Of a DNA stretch of 64,000 nucleotides, positions 26,966 through 38,688 are shown one piece after another. The first letter of the stretch is position 1. Every line of letters starts with the position of its first letter. Made by a program: the position numbers and the translations under genes. The notes beneath the pieces are model-generated. The model saw only the letters and a program-made list of their open reading frames with translations. It had not been told where the DNA came from and made no database searches. The DNA comes from Planococcus lenghuensis (GTDB lineage: Bacteria > Bacillota > Bacilli > Bacillales_A > Planococcaceae), in assembly GCF_001999905.1 (NCBI RefSeq), contig NZ_CP019640.1, forward strand, positions 1,106,501 to 1,170,500. Direction: 5' to 3'.

Positions 26966-28033
26966 ATGAATCCTGTGTCTGATGCGCAACAGAAGTTGCT
27001 TCCCGAAATGACGGAGCTGCTGAAAAAAAGATATTCCATTTTAAGTGCCGTACAGCTGGAAGGCCCGATCGGCCGCCGGGCACTCAGTGAAATGGTCCGG
27101 CTGACTGAGCGTGATGTCCGGAAGGAAACTGATATTCTGCGGAATCAGAATCTCCTTATCATTCAAAATGGCGGCATGGCAATTTCACAAGAAGGCATCA
27201 GTGTTCTGGAGCGGCTGAAGGAAACGATGCGGCAATGGAGCGGGTTGTCTGACATGGAATCTGCGTTGGAAACTGTTCTTGGGATTTCACGGGTCGTAAT
27301 CGTGCCACAGGACAGTGATGAAATCGCAGCGGTACAGACTCAGATCGGCCGTGAAGCCGCGCGGTATCTTGAAAGCCGGTTTACAGAGTTTAAACGCATT
27401 GCAGTCACTGGAGGAAGCACAATGGCTGCGGTAGCAGATGAACTGAAAACGGAAAAGCCGGACAGCCAGCTGGAATTCATCGCCGCCCGGGGTGGCCTCG
27501 GTGAAGATGTCCTGCACCAGGCCAATACGATTGCATCCGCTTTTGCCAAAAAAACAGGTGCTTCCTGCCGAACATTGTATTTGCCGGATCATCTCAGTGC
27601 CGAAGCCTATGAAATGATGATGCGTGAACCGTTTATCCGGGAAATGAATACCCTTTATGATAAAGCTGAAATCATTGTCCATGGAATCGGTGATGCACAG
27701 GAAATGGCCGCGCGGCGCCGATCAACTCCGGAAGAGCTGAAAGTGATTTTGGATGGCGGTGCAGTCGGGGAATCGTTCGGTTATTATTTCAACGAGTCCG
27801 GTGAAGTAGTTTACCGGATCCGTACAGTGGGTATTCAATTGGAGCAGCTCAAAAAAGTTCCGGTCATCCTGGCGGTGGCCGGCGGGAAAACGAAAGCGAA
27901 GGCTATTCTGTCTTATATGAAACACGCGCCAAAGCAAACCATTCTCTTTACAGATGAAGGTGCTGCTGAAGCAATGCTTAAAAAATATAATTTAACTGGA
28001 GGAAACAGACATGACTTTAAAATTAGCGATTAA
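26966..28033 (+). CDS. cggR: CggR, central glycolytic genes regulator
   Basis: SorC/DeoR-family repressor of its own operon, relieved by fructose-1,6-bisphosphate. 355 aa from ATG 26966, beginning MNPVSDAQQKLLPEM like B. subtilis CggR; a GTG at 26957 is an alternative. The N-terminal winged helix (IGRRALSEMVRLTERDVRKE) is followed by the sugar-phosphate-binding domain with TGGSTMAAVA, IAARGGLGED and GGAVGES. The reading frame runs 23 bp into gap, giving a short non-family tail (GGNRHDFKISD); this is an unusual overlap that may couple translation. Confidence 0.96.
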   Translation: MNPVSDAQQKLLPEMTELLKKRYSILSAVQLEGPIGRRALSEMVRLTERDVRKETDILRNQNLLIIQNGGMAISQEGISVLERLKETMRQWSGLSDMESALETVLGISRVVIVPQDSDEIAAVQTQIGREAARYLESRFTEFKRIAVTGGSTMAAVADELKTEKPDSQLEFIAARGGLGEDVLHQANTIASAFAKKTGASCRTLYLPDHLSAEAYEMMMREPFIREMNTLYDKAEIIVHGIGDAQEMAARRRSTPEELKVILDGGAVGESFGYYFNESGEVVYRIRTVGIQLEQLKKVPVILAVAGGKTKAKAILSYMKHAPKQTILFTDEGAAEAMLKKYNLTGGNRHDFKISD

Positions 28034-29015
28034 CGGTTTCGGCCGTATTGGACGTCTTGTATTCCGCAATGCACTCAAACATGATGAAATCGAAGTGGTC
28101 GCAGTCAATGACCTGACTGACGCAAAAATGCTTGCACACCTGCTGAAGTACGATTCTTCACACGGAACATATGACGCGGAAGTATCTGCTGATAATGGAA
28201 ATCTTATCGTTAACGGCAAACAAATCCGCGTATATTCTGAAAAAAATCCTTCACAGATTCCATGGAAAGATCATGATGTGGATGTAGTGGTTGAATCAAC
28301 AGGTTTCTTTACAACTGAAGCGGACGCATCGAAGCATCTGGAAGCTGGCGCGAAGAAAGTCATCATTTCTGCTCCTTCCAAAGATGCAAAAATGATTGTC
28401 ATGGGCGTCAACGATAAAGACTACAATCCGGAAGAGACGGATGTCATTTCAAACGCTTCATGTACTACAAATGGACTTGCGGGGATTGCGAAAGTCTTAA
28501 ACGACAGCTTTGGACTGAACCGTGCAATCATGACAACAATCCATTCATACACAAACGACCAGATCCTGCTTGATTCACCGCACAAGGACTATCGCCGTGC
28601 ACGTTCTGCTGCCCTGTCGATGATCCCGACTACTACCGGTGCAGCATCAGCAGTAGGTAAAGTTCTACCTGAGCTTCAAGGTAAACTGGACGGGATGGCA
28701 ATCCGCGTTCCGACACCGAACGTTTCTCTTGTAGACTTGACGGCTGAACTTGATAAGGATGTAACTGCAGAAGACGTGAACAACGCACTGAAAGCGGCGT
28801 CTGAAAATGAATTGAAAGGTTACCTGGATTACAGTGAACTTCCGCTTGTGTCCACTGACTATAATGGTAATCCTGCCTCTTCAACAGTTGACGCACAATC
28901 CACGATGGTCCTCGAAGACCGCATGGTAAAAGTGCTGGGCTGGTATGACAACGAATCCGGTTATTCCGCACGCTGCATCGACCTTGCGCTTCTGATGTAT
29001 AACAAAGGACTGTAA
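28011..29015 (+). CDS. gap: Gap, glyceraldehyde-3-phosphate dehydrogenase (glycolytic, NAD type)
   Basis: 334 aa; RBS TGGAGG. The Rossmann start INGFGRIG, NAD-selective Asp34 in VNDLTD, catalytic Cys151 in SNASCTTN and His178 in TTIHSY are all in place. Its place behind cggR marks it as the glycolytic GapA type rather than gluconeogenic GapB. First enzyme of the gap-pgk-tpiA-gpmI-eno operon. Confidence 0.98.
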   Translation: MTLKLAINGFGRIGRLVFRNALKHDEIEVVAVNDLTDAKMLAHLLKYDSSHGTYDAEVSADNGNLIVNGKQIRVYSEKNPSQIPWKDHDVDVVVESTGFFTTEADASKHLEAGAKKVIISAPSKDAKMIVMGVNDKDYNPEETDVISNASCTTNGLAGIAKVLNDSFGLNRAIMTTIHSYTNDQILLDSPHKDYRRARSAALSMIPTTTGAASAVGKVLPELQGKLDGMAIRVPTPNVSLVDLTAELDKDVTAEDVNNALKAASENELKGYLDYSELPLVSTDYNGNPASSTVDAQSTMVLEDRMVKVLGWYDNESGYSARCIDLALLMYNKGL

Positions 29016-29071
29016 ACCGGTAAATCATGGCGTTAGCCAAGAGGAACCTCTATAATGAAAGAGGGTAAGAG

Positions 29072-29101
29072 GAGCAGGGGACATTACCCTGCTCTTTCTT
29101 T
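29072..29101 (+). terminator. possible partial terminator between gap and pgk
   Basis: GAGCAGGG (29072-29079) pairs with CCCTGCTC (29087-29094), then TTTCTTT. In Bacillus the gap transcript is more abundant than the downstream genes; a leaky stop or processing site here would do the same. A TATAAT at 29051-29056 may be an internal promoter, but its -35 is poor. Confidence 0.55.
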
Positions 29102-29130
29102 ATGAATAAATCGAATGGAGGGTTTGGAGA

Positions 29131-30312
29131 ATGCAGAAAAAAACCATGCAGGATGTAGATGTGAAAGGAAAACGGGTGTTTTGCCGCGTTGACTTCAATG
29201 TACCGATGGAAAATGGTGAAATCACGGATGATACACGGATCCGTGCCGCTGTTCCGACAATCGAGTATCTCGCAGAGCAGGGGGCAATCGTAATTCTCGC
29301 AAGCCATCTCGGACGTCCAAAAGGCAAAGTCAATGAAGAGATGCGGCTGACAGCTGCTGCCAGAAGATTGAGTGAATTGCTTGGCAGGGAAGTCGCAAAA
29401 CTTGATGAATCGACCGGAGACAGTGTCCGTGAATCCACCAGCCGCATGAATGGAGGAGACATCATCCTTCTGGAGAATGTCCGATTCCATGCCGGCGAAG
29501 AGAAAAATGATCCGGAACTCGCAAAAGAATTCGCATCACTGGCTGATGTGTATGTAAACGATGCATTCGGTGCCGCTCACCGTGCCCATGCATCAACTGC
29601 GGGAATCGCGGAACACATCCCGGCAGTAGCGGGATTCCTGCTTGAGAAGGAGCTGGACGTGCTTGGCAAAGCGCTGTCTGATCCAGAACGGCCGTTCACA
29701 GCCATTATTGGCGGATCTAAAGTAAAAGACAAAATCGGCGTCATTGATAATCTGCTGGAAAATGTCGATAACCTGCTTCTCGGCGGCGGACTGACGTACA
29801 CATTCATCAAAGCGCAGGGAAAAGAAGTAGGCAAGTCGCTGCTGGAAGAAGATAAGCTGGACCAGGCCCGGTCATTTATAAAGAAAGCGGAAGAAAAAGG
29901 CGTAAAGCTTTACATGCCGGTCGATGTAACGGTAGCTGATGATTTCTCCAAAGATGCCAATACGAAAGTGGTTAGCATTGACGAGATTCCGGCGGACTGG
30001 GAAGGTCTTGATATCGGACCGGAAACAATCAAGCAGTATGCAGACATCATCAAGGATTCGAAGCTCGTCATCTGGAATGGGCCGATGGGTGTGTTTGAAT
30101 TGAAACCATTTGAAGCGGGCACTCGAGGAGTTGCTGAAGCGATGGCGGAAACAGAAGGCTATACGGTGATTGGCGGCGGTGATTCAGCAGCCGCAGTTGA
30201 AAAATTCGGTCTTGCGGAAAAAATGGATCATATCTCGACCGGTGGCGGCGCTTCCCTTGAATTCATGGAAGGAAAAGAACTGCCGGGCGTTAGCGCTTTG
30301 AATGATAAGTGA
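29131..30312 (+). CDS. pgk: Pgk, phosphoglycerate kinase
   Basis: Makes ATP from 1,3-bisphosphoglycerate. 393 aa; TGGAG before ATG. The substrate-binding signature RVDFNVP occurs near residue 20, with SHLGRPKG and the nucleotide-binding GGGDSAAA close to the C-terminus. It overlaps the tpiA upstream region; translation start of tpiA is 15 bp after its stop. Confidence 0.98.
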   Translation: MQKKTMQDVDVKGKRVFCRVDFNVPMENGEITDDTRIRAAVPTIEYLAEQGAIVILASHLGRPKGKVNEEMRLTAAARRLSELLGREVAKLDESTGDSVRESTSRMNGGDIILLENVRFHAGEEKNDPELAKEFASLADVYVNDAFGAAHRAHASTAGIAEHIPAVAGFLLEKELDVLGKALSDPERPFTAIIGGSKVKDKIGVIDNLLENVDNLLLGGGLTYTFIKAQGKEVGKSLLEEDKLDQARSFIKKAEEKGVKLYMPVDVTVADDFSKDANTKVVSIDEIPADWEGLDIGPETIKQYADIIKDSKLVIWNGPMGVFELKPFEAGTRGVAEAMAETEGYTVIGGGDSAAAVEKFGLAEKMDHISTGGGASLEFMEGKELPGVSALNDK

Positions 30313-30326
30313 AAGGGGAGAGACAG

Positions 30327-31088
30327 ATGAGAAAACCGATTATTGCCGGAAACTGGAAAATGTATAAAACCCACGAGGAAGCAAAGCGATTTGCCGCAGA
30401 AGTCAGAGGGCTTGTACCGGATGCTGGACAAGTGGACGCTGTTATTTGCGCACCTGCTTTATTCCTTGAGCAATTGGTGACTGAAACAAAAGGGCAAAAC
30501 CTGCACATTGGCGCGCAGACAATGCACGAAGAAGATTCCGGTGCATTCACCGGAGAAATCAGCCCGGTGCAGCTAAAGGATATCGGCGTGGAATATATTA
30601 TTATCGGGCATTCAGAACGCCGCCAGTACTTCAATGAAACAGATGAATCCGTCAACCGGAAAGTGAAAGCTGCACTCGCACATGGACTCGTGCCGATTAT
30701 GTGCGTGGGTGAAACGCTGGAGCAGCGTGAGAATGGCGATACCAACCGGGTTGTACAGGAACAGGTTAAGGCAGGTCTTGCAGACATTTCTGCAGCTGAC
30801 GTACAAAAAACCGTAATCGCCTATGAGCCGATCTGGGCCATTGGAACTGGAAAAACAGCAACAGCGGAGGACGCAAACACCGTATGCCAGGTGATCCGCG
30901 AAAAAGTGGCCGAACTGTCCGGACAGGAATCAGCAGATGCAGTGCGGATCCAGTACGGCGGCAGTGTAAAGCCAGCGAACATACAAGAATTGATGGGCAT
31001 GGAACATATTGATGGGGCACTTGTCGGCGGTGCGAGCTTGGAATCTGAATCGTTCCTGAAGCTGCTGGAGGCGGGCGCCAATGCCTGA
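30327..31088 (+). CDS. tpiA: TpiA, triose-phosphate isomerase
   Basis: 253 aa from ATG 30327 (RBS GGGGAGAG); a GTG 18 bp upstream overlaps pgk and is less likely. Active-site motifs: AGNWKMYKT with the catalytic Lys, IIGHSERR with His and [11 protein letters not shown] with the catalytic Glu. Phosphate loop YGGSV and ALVGGASL. The stop overlaps gpmI by 8 bp. Confidence 0.98.
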   Translation: MRKPIIAGNWKMYKTHEEAKRFAAEVRGLVPDAGQVDAVICAPALFLEQLVTETKGQNLHIGAQTMHEEDSGAFTGEISPVQLKDIGVEYIIIGHSERRQYFNETDESVNRKVKAALAHGLVPIMCVGETLEQRENGDTNRVVQEQVKAGLADISAADVQKTVIAYEPIWAIGTGKTATAEDANTVCQVIREKVAELSGQESADAVRIQYGGSVKPANIQELMGMEHIDGALVGGASLESESFLKLLEAGANA

Positions 31089-32607
31089 AGCACAGACACC
31101 TGTAGCATTGATCATTCTGGATGGATACGGCTGCCGTGAAGAACAGTCCGGTAATGCGGTCGCCCAAGCAAACACACCGGTGTTTGATAGGCTCTGGAAT
31201 ACGTATCCGCATGCGCATCTGAAAGCATCCGGTGAAGCTGTCGGCCTGCCGGAAGGTCAGATGGGGAACTCGGAAGTCGGTCATTTGAACATCGGTGCCG
31301 GAAGAATCGTCTATCAGAATTTAACGCGGATCAATAAGTCGATCCGGGACCGGGAGTTCTTTGACATTGAAGCTTTCCTGTCTGCAGTTCGGCATGTAAA
31401 GGAGAACGGATCAGCCCTTCATTTGATGGGGCTGCTGTCGGATGGCGGTGTGCACAGCCATTACAGCCATCTGTTTGCACTGCTTGAACTTGCAGCTGCC
31501 CATGGACTTGAAGAAGTATACGTGCATGGCTTTTTGGACGGACGGGATGTCGGGCCGAAAACAGCGTTGCAATATATCGAAGAGACTGAAGAAGTCATGG
31601 AAAAAACCGGTGTTGGCCGGTTCGCTTCTATCAGTGGCCGCTATTATGCAATGGACCGGGATTTGCGCTGGGAACGTGTCGAGAAAGCATACAATGCAAT
31701 GACTGGCGGACCGAGTGAGCAGGCTCCTTCTGCAGCGGCGGGAGTCCGGTATTCATATGATCTTGGCGTGACGGATGAATTTGTGATCCCATTTCAGGTT
31801 GTGGAAGAGGGAGGACGGCCTGGTGCCATCAAAAACGGCGACGCAGCCATTTTCTTTAACTTCCGTCCGGATAGAGCCATTCAATTGTCCGGCGCACTGA
31901 CCCAGCCGGGTTTCACTGGCTTTGAACGCGAACTGTTGAAGAATTTTTCATTCACCGGATTTACCCACTATAGTTCAGAGTTGGAGATGGGGGTAGCATT
32001 CGGGAAAGAGAACCTGGAAAACACGCTCGGGGAAACACTTGCTGTAAATAATCTGCGTCAGCTGCGGATTGCAGAGACCGAAAAGTATCCACATGTCACT
32101 TTCTTTATGAGCGGCGGTCAGGAAGAGAAGTATCCCGGCGAAGGGCGTATTCTGATCAATTCGCCGAAAGTCGCTACGTATGATCTGCAGCCGGAGATGA
32201 GCGCATTTGAAGTGACAGATGCGCTTGTGCAGGAAATCGAATCCGATAATTATGATGCAGTGATCTTGAATTTTGCTAATCCGGATATGGTAGGGCACAG
32301 CGGTCTGCTGGAACCGACGATCAAGGCGGTAGAGACGGTCGATGAATGCCTCGGAAGGATTATTGAGGCATTGCAGGCAAAAGGCGGTTCTGCAATCGTG
32401 ACAGCGGATCATGGGAACGCAGATGAAGTTGTAACGATGGAAGGGCAGCCGATGACAGCCCATACAACGAATCTCGTGCCTGTTATCGTTACAAAGGACG
32501 GGGTAACGCTCCGCAAAGACGGCATTCTCGCTGATCTCGCACCAACGATGCTTAAATTGGCAGGCGTAAAACAGCCGGCCGAAATGACAGGGAAATCATT
32601 ATTTTAA
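31081..32607 (+). CDS. gpmI: GpmI, 2,3-bisphosphoglycerate-independent phosphoglycerate mutase
   Basis: Mn-dependent alkaline-phosphatase-fold mutase. 508 aa, starting inside the end of tpiA. Metal ligands Asp14 (ILDGYG) and nucleophile Ser64 (GNSEVGH) are present, as is the second metal site in VTADHGNAD and the HTTNLVP ending. Its Mn and pH dependence in Bacillus ties it to spore metabolism, but the organism's sporulation state cannot be read here. Confidence 0.97.
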   Translation: MPEAQTPVALIILDGYGCREEQSGNAVAQANTPVFDRLWNTYPHAHLKASGEAVGLPEGQMGNSEVGHLNIGAGRIVYQNLTRINKSIRDREFFDIEAFLSAVRHVKENGSALHLMGLLSDGGVHSHYSHLFALLELAAAHGLEEVYVHGFLDGRDVGPKTALQYIEETEEVMEKTGVGRFASISGRYYAMDRDLRWERVEKAYNAMTGGPSEQAPSAAAGVRYSYDLGVTDEFVIPFQVVEEGGRPGAIKNGDAAIFFNFRPDRAIQLSGALTQPGFTGFERELLKNFSFTGFTHYSSELEMGVAFGKENLENTLGETLAVNNLRQLRIAETEKYPHVTFFMSGGQEEKYPGEGRILINSPKVATYDLQPEMSAFEVTDALVQEIESDNYDAVILNFANPDMVGHSGLLEPTIKAVETVDECLGRIIEALQAKGGSAIVTADHGNADEVVTMEGQPMTAHTTNLVPVIVTKDGVTLRKDGILADLAPTMLKLAGVKQPAEMTGKSLF

Positions 32608-32618
32608 CTTAAATCTAA

Positions 32619-33923
<1,305 letters not shown>

Positions 33924-33941
33924 TTGGAATACGTTTGGTAA

Positions 33942-33964
33942 AGGGGCAGGATTTTCCTGCCCCT
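33942..33964 (+). terminator. hairpin after eno
   Basis: AGGGGCAGGA and TCCTGCCCCT form a perfect 10-bp stem with a 3-nt loop. The following sequence is only moderately T-rich, so it may also stabilise the 3' end. Confidence 0.7.
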
Positions 33965-33965
33965 A

Positions 33966-33994
33966 TTGTCATTTCATCATCATTTTGCTAAAAT
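33966..33994 (+). promoter_or_regulatory. secG promoter
   Basis: TTGTCA (33966-33971) and TAAAAT (33989-33994) separated by 17 nt, just after the eno hairpin. Confidence 0.65.
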
Positions 33995-34032
33995 AGGATT
34001 ATTGTGATTATCTTTGTCAGGAGGTGGAATTT

Positions 34033-34260
34033 ATGCACGAACTGCTAATGATCTTGCTTATAATCGTGTCAATTTCGTTAATCGTGGTAGTTTTATTGCA
34101 ATCAGGAAAAAGTGCAGGCCTTTCGGGCGCCATCTCCGGCGGAGCGGAACAGCTTTTTGGCAAACAGAAAGCACGCGGCGTCGATCTCGTGCTGCACCGG
34201 GTAACGATCGTGCTTGCAGCGCTGTTTTTCATATTGGCTATTGCTGTAACAAAAGTGTAA
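34033..34260 (+). CDS. secG: SecG, preprotein translocase subunit
   Basis: 75 aa with two membrane helices (about 3-21 and 53-72), completing the SecYEG channel. The middle loop [18 protein letters not shown] is the SecG hallmark. ATG 34033 has AGGAGGTGG at the right distance; an in-frame GTG sits within that site. Confidence 0.96.
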   Translation: MHELLMILLIIVSISLIVVVLLQSGKSAGLSGAISGGAEQLFGKQKARGVDLVLHRVTIVLAALFFILAIAVTKV

Positions 34261-34270
34261 AACTGACAAT

Positions 34271-34308
34271 AAAACGCCTGACCATTCGCTGGTTGGGCGT
34301 TTTCTTTT
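34271..34308 (+). terminator. terminator after secG
   Basis: AAAACGCC (34271-34278) pairs with GGCGTTTT (34296-34303), the inner part also pairing ACC/GGT, followed by CTTTT. Confidence 0.75.
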
Positions 34309-34332
34309 CATTTCTGGAACAGGAGGAGAATT

Positions 34333-35079
34333 ATGCGGATTACACCACCCAAACCCTTTTTCTTTAAAGCTGGACCACGGGCAGTACTGCTGCTTCACGG
34401 ATTTACCGGCAACTCAGCTGATGTGCGGATGCTGGGACGCTTTCTTGAAAAAAAAGGCTATACGACACTCGCCCCGCATTATGAAGGTCATGGCGTTGCT
34501 CCGGAGGAACTGATCCATACCGGTCCGGCAGACTGGTGGCAAAATGTCATTGATGCATACGAACAGCTGAAAAGTGAAGGATATGAAGAAATTGCCTTGG
34601 CCGGATTATCACTTGGCGGTGTATTTTCATTAAAATTAGGGTATACAGTGCCCGTAAAGGGTATTGTGACAATGTGTTCACCTATGACGATGAAGACGAC
34701 CGATCTGATGTATGAAGGGGTAAAAGAGTATGCCCGGGATTTTAAAAAATATGAAGGCAAAGATCAGGATACCATAGAACGGGAAATGGCGGAGTTTGAG
34801 AAGACGCCGATGGAATCACTGCCTGAACTCCGCGAATTGATCAAAGATGTGCGCACTCATGTTGACCATGTGTATGCACCGCTGTTCGTTGTTCAAGGCA
34901 GCAAAGATTCGGTCATTGATCCTGATTCAGCAAATGTAATTTATGAAGGAACGGAGTCATTGGATAAACACATAAAATGGTACGAGAAGTCCGGACATGT
35001 AATTACGCTTGGACCTGAAAAAGAGCAATTGCATGAAGATATTTTCGAATTTCTTGAATCGCTTGAATGGACGGTATAA
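34333..35079 (+). CDS. est: carboxylesterase of the Est30/YvaK type
   Basis: 248-aa alpha/beta hydrolase. Nucleophile elbow GLSLG with Ser93, acid Asp192 (SKDSVID) and His222 (SGHVIT) form the triad; the oxyanion region is LLHGFTGN. Close in layout to the Geobacillus thermophilic carboxylesterase Est30. No signal peptide, so cytoplasmic; natural substrate unknown. It sits between secG and rnr as in B. subtilis (yvaK). Confidence 0.94.
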   Translation: MRITPPKPFFFKAGPRAVLLLHGFTGNSADVRMLGRFLEKKGYTTLAPHYEGHGVAPEELIHTGPADWWQNVIDAYEQLKSEGYEEIALAGLSLGGVFSLKLGYTVPVKGIVTMCSPMTMKTTDLMYEGVKEYARDFKKYEGKDQDTIEREMAEFEKTPMESLPELRELIKDVRTHVDHVYAPLFVVQGSKDSVIDPDSANVIYEGTESLDKHIKWYEKSGHVITLGPEKEQLHEDIFEFLESLEWTV

Positions 35080-35167
35080 TTCCATTGGAAAAGCGATCAT
35101 TCAAGCCAGCTGCGTTAAATCGCAGCAATTACATAGTCCGTACTGCGCGGAAAAAGGAGGAACTTGC

Positions 35168-37504
35168 ATGAGTCGACAAGAAGGATCACTGGAACAGCGA
35201 TTATTAGATTTTATGCGAAAAGATGCATACAGTCCGCTGACCGTTCAGGAAATCGAAGAGCAATTCGGTTTTGAGGATGCGGACGAATTCAAGGAATTGG
35301 TAAAAACATTGGTCAGACTGGAAGGACAAGGGCTGTTAGTCCGCTCGCGGGCGAACCGCTATGGTGTACCGGAACGCATGAACCTGATGCGCGGGAAATT
35401 TATCGGCCATCAGCGCGGCTTTGGTTTTGTGGCGCCTGAAGAATCCGGCATGGATGATGTCTTCGTGCCGCCGACCGAAGTGAATGGCGCTATTAACGGC
35501 GATAAAGTGTTGGTTCGGGTATCTGAATCTTCGTCTGGTGACCGCCGGGAAGGGACCATTGTCCGGATTCTGGAGCGGGGAACTACAAAAGTCGTCGGGA
35601 CATTTCAGGCAAACCGCGGCTTTGGTTTTGTGGTGCCTGATGATAAAAAACTGAATATGGATGTCTTCATTGCAAAAGATGATACGCTCGGTGCTGTAGA
35701 CGGCCATAAAGTAGTTGTCGAAATTACTGGCTGGCCGGAAGGGCGGATGTCTGCTACAGGCATCGTCACACAGATTCTCGGCCATAAAAACGATCCGGGC
35801 GTCGATATTCTGTCCATTATCCATAAACATGGAATTGAAACTGAATTTCCACCGGATGTGCTGGCGGAAGCTGAAGCGATTCCTGATGAGATTGACCCGG
35901 CTGACTTATCAGACCGGCGGGATCTCCGAGATGAAATGATTGTCACCATCGATGGAGCCGATGCGAAAGACCTGGATGATGCTGTCCAAGTGAAAAAGCT
36001 CGACAACGGAAATTATAAATTGGGCGTCCATATTGCAGACGTCAGCCATTATGTGAAGGAAGGCTCTGCCATCGACCGGGAAGCATTCGACCGGGCGACC
36101 AGTGTGTATTTGACTGACCGGGTCATTCCGATGATTCCGCACCGGCTGTCAAACGGTATTTGTTCATTGAATCCGCGTGTTGATCGTCTGACGCTGTCTT
36201 GTGAAATGGTGATGAACAGCAGCGGTGAAGTTGTGTCGCATGAAATTTTCCAAAGTGTCATCAAGACTGATGCCCGAATGACTTATAAAGAAGTATATGA
36301 AATCCTGGAAGAAGACAACCAGGAATTGAAAGAGCAGTATGCCGATCTCGTACCGATGTTTGAACAAATGCGGGATCTGGCGGCTATTCTCCGTAATAAG
36401 CGGATGGACCGCGGAGCAATCGACTTCGACTTCAAGGAATCTAAAATTATCGTTGATGAAGATGGCTATCCGGTGGATGTGGTCGTGCGGGAGCGGACCG
36501 TCTCCGAGCGCTTGATCGAGGAATTCATGCTGGCGGCCAATGAGACGATCGCTGAACATTTTCACTGGATGGATGTACCGTTTCTGTACCGGATCCACGA
36601 AGAACCGAAAGCGGAAAAACTGCAGCGTTTCTTCGAGTTTGTTACTAATTTCGGTATTGTCGTGAAAGGTACCAGCAATCAGGTTCATCCGCGCGCCTTA
36701 CAGGAGATTGTGGATTCTATAGAAGGCACACCGGAAGAGCCGGTCATTTCAACGATGCTTCTGCGTTCCATGCAACAGGCGAAGTACAGCGAAGACAGCG
36801 TTGGCCATTTTGGCTTGTCGACAGAATTCTATACACATTTCACATCACCGATCCGCCGCTATCCCGATTTGATCGTGCACCGGTTGATTCGCACGTATCA
36901 TATAAATAAGGATTTATCTGCGGGTACACGAGCTCACTGGGATGCAAACATGCCGGAAATCGCGCAGCATACATCCGATCGGGAGCGTAGGGCTGTAGAT
37001 GCCGAACGGGACACGGACGCATTGAAGAAAGCCCAGTATATGGCGGATAAAATCGGAGAAGAATTCGAAGGTATTGTCTCTTCTGTTACTAACTTTGGAA
37101 TCTTCGTCGAGCTGCCGAACACCATCGAAGGACTGGTTCATGTCAGCAATTTGACGGATGATTTCTACCGGTTCGACGACCGCCAGATGATGATGATCGG
37201 TGAACGCACCAAGAAGCAGTTCCGGATCGGTGATGAAGTCACTGTGCGTGTCTTGGATGTTAAACCGGAAGAAGCATCGGTCGACTTTGAAGTGGCCGGC
37301 ATGAAACCGCGTGAACGTCGTGAACGGAAGGATGCACCTAAAGTCATCCGGACTTCCAGCCAGGGAGGCGACGGAAAAGGCGATAAGGGCGGCAAAGGCC
37401 GGAAAAAGGATGGGGAAGACGGACGTCCGAAAAAAGGCAAGAGCCAGAAAAAGAAATTCTATGAAGATGCTGCAAAGAAACCAAAGCGCAAAAAGAAAAA
37501 GTAA
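35168..37504 (+). CDS. rnr: RNase R, 3'-5' exoribonuclease
   Basis: 778 aa from ATG 35168 (RBS AAAGGAGGAA). N-terminal winged helix, then two cold-shock-like repeats (GFGFVAPEE and GFGFVVPDD). The RNB catalytic domain has the Asp-rich site [12 protein letters not shown]. An S1 domain ([17 protein letters not shown]) and a Lys/Arg-rich tail after residue 710 complete it. RNase R degrades structured RNA and non-stop mRNA released by tmRNA-SmpB, encoded immediately downstream. Confidence 0.97.
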   Translation: MSRQEGSLEQRLLDFMRKDAYSPLTVQEIEEQFGFEDADEFKELVKTLVRLEGQGLLVRSRANRYGVPERMNLMRGKFIGHQRGFGFVAPEESGMDDVFVPPTEVNGAINGDKVLVRVSESSSGDRREGTIVRILERGTTKVVGTFQANRGFGFVVPDDKKLNMDVFIAKDDTLGAVDGHKVVVEITGWPEGRMSATGIVTQILGHKNDPGVDILSIIHKHGIETEFPPDVLAEAEAIPDEIDPADLSDRRDLRDEMIVTIDGADAKDLDDAVQVKKLDNGNYKLGVHIADVSHYVKEGSAIDREAFDRATSVYLTDRVIPMIPHRLSNGICSLNPRVDRLTLSCEMVMNSSGEVVSHEIFQSVIKTDARMTYKEVYEILEEDNQELKEQYADLVPMFEQMRDLAAILRNKRMDRGAIDFDFKESKIIVDEDGYPVDVVVRERTVSERLIEEFMLAANETIAEHFHWMDVPFLYRIHEEPKAEKLQRFFEFVTNFGIVVKGTSNQVHPRALQEIVDSIEGTPEEPVISTMLLRSMQQAKYSEDSVGHFGLSTEFYTHFTSPIRRYPDLIVHRLIRTYHINKDLSAGTRAHWDANMPEIAQHTSDRERRAVDAERDTDALKKAQYMADKIGEEFEGIVSSVTNFGIFVELPNTIEGLVHVSNLTDDFYRFDDRQMMMIGERTKKQFRIGDEVTVRVLDVKPEEASVDFEVAGMKPRERRERKDAPKVIRTSSQGGDGKGDKGGKGRKKDGEDGRPKKGKSQKKKFYEDAAKKPKRKKKK

Positions 37505-37555
37505 ACAGGGGGCGGCAGAATGCCGCCTCCCTTCTTAATGGAGAGGTGAGAATAA

Positions 37556-38020
37556 ATGCCAAAAGGTGAAGGGAAACTTCTCGCCCAGAACAAGCGGGCG
37601 AATTTCGACTATGCGATAGAAGAAACCATTGAAGCCGGAATTGTGCTGAATGGAACAGAAATTAAATCTGCCCGGAACGGCAAAGTGCAGATTCGGGATG
37701 CGTTTGTCCGCATCCGCGGAGGGGAAGCATGGATTTCCAATATGCATATCAATCCATATGAGCAGGGAAACCAGTTCAATCATGATCCGCTGCGTGCTCG
37801 GAAACTGCTGCTGCATAAAAAGCAGATTAATACGCTGATCGGGAAAGTACAGCGGGAAGGTGCTACCATTGTGCCGATCAAGATGTATTTGAAGAACGGG
37901 TATGCAAAAGTGCTGATCGGTGTCGGTACCGGAAAGAAAAAGTATGATAAACGGGAAGATTTGAAAAAGAAAGACGCCAACCGTGCGATTGCCCGTGCAA
38001 TGAAAGACCGGCTCAGATAA
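37556..38020 (+). CDS. smpB: SmpB, tmRNA-binding protein
   Basis: 154 aa; RBS GGAGAGGTG. OB-fold start [31 protein letters not shown], and the basic C-terminal tail [20 protein letters not shown] that enters the empty A-site and mRNA channel. Encoded 104 bp before its RNA partner ssrA. Confidence 0.98.
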   Translation: MPKGEGKLLAQNKRANFDYAIEETIEAGIVLNGTEIKSARNGKVQIRDAFVRIRGGEAWISNMHINPYEQGNQFNHDPLRARKLLLHKKQINTLIGKVQREGATIVPIKMYLKNGYAKVLIGVGTGKKKYDKREDLKKKDANRAIARAMKDRLR

Positions 38021-38029
38021 GCAGACTGC

Positions 38030-38058
38030 TTGAAACCGCCGGGATTCTATTCTATAAT
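38030..38058 (+). promoter_or_regulatory. ssrA promoter
   Basis: TTGAAA (38030-38035) and a consensus TATAAT (38053-38058) with 17-nt spacing. The precursor would carry a leader of about 60 nt, including the hairpin ATCTGC/GCAGAT, before the mature 5' end at 38125. Confidence 0.75.
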
Positions 38059-38124
38059 AAGAATATACACGTTACATCTGCTGTTTCTGGCAGATGGCCG
38101 TGGCGCAACCTCTGATAATATATA

Positions 38125-38474
38125 GGGGACGTTACGGATTCGACAGGAATGGTCCAAGCTTGGACTGCGCGTCGGAGGGCTCGGCTCCGTATCAACGGCA
38201 CAAATAGTAACTGGCAAAAACCAAAACCTCGCTTTCGCAGCGTAAGCTAGCGTAGCAGTCTGCCTGTCCATCACCCATGTGGATCTGCAGACTTCAACTT
38301 AAGTGGGATACGGTAGGCGGTGCGATCCGAGCCGCCTGCAAGAGATCAGTGGATTAGTGCCTGTGACGCCTGCTTACTGGCAGATCAGTGCACGAACCTT
38401 TAATAAGTAAGCTATGCGCGTAGACGTTCAAGTACAGGAGTTTCTGGACGCGGGTTCGACTCCCGCCGTCTCCA
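38125..38474 (+). ncRNA. ssrA: tmRNA (ssrA)
   Basis: About 350 nt. The 5' end GGGGACGTTACGGATTCGAC and the 3' end with the T arm GGGTTCGACTCCC and GTCTCC form the tRNA-like domain; the discriminator A is at 38474 and CCA is not encoded. The tag frame runs 38213-38245: GKNQNLAFAA then TAA, so with the charged Ala the tag is AGKNQNLAFAA. The ending LAFAA suits ClpXP. The tag is shorter than the common Bacillus one by four residues. It rescues stalled ribosomes together with SmpB. Confidence 0.96.
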
Positions 38475-38483
38475 TAGTGAGTC

Positions 38484-38518
38484 AAAGCCCCGCTGCTGAA
38501 AGCAGCGGGGCTTTTTTT
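38484..38518 (+). terminator. ssrA terminator
   Basis: AAAGCCCCGCTGCT and AGCAGCGGGGCTTT form a perfect 14-bp stem with a GAA loop, then T-run. The 170 bp between it and the next gene hold no clear signal. Confidence 0.93.
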
Positions 38519-38688
38519 AGTTCTGTTTGTTTAAGTAATTCAAGTATTTCTTCTATACCAGTAAAATAATTAACAGAGTTTTTCAATCTTTCGTGGCTCG
38601 AATCTATTTCTTGACAGTGGCTTCTGATATCTAGTAGCCTGAACAATTGGGTCTTCATTATTCGTGATTTATTATTAAAGGAGGAAAT

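Noticed and set aside
30290-30787. 165-codon frame antisense to tpiA
   Set aside because: Covered by a fully conserved glycolytic gene; no start signal and no recognisable protein features.
38475-38688. Genomic island inserted at the 3' end of ssrA
   Set aside because: No repeat of the ssrA end, no integrase and no phage genes follow; the next genes are ordinary chromosomal ones.
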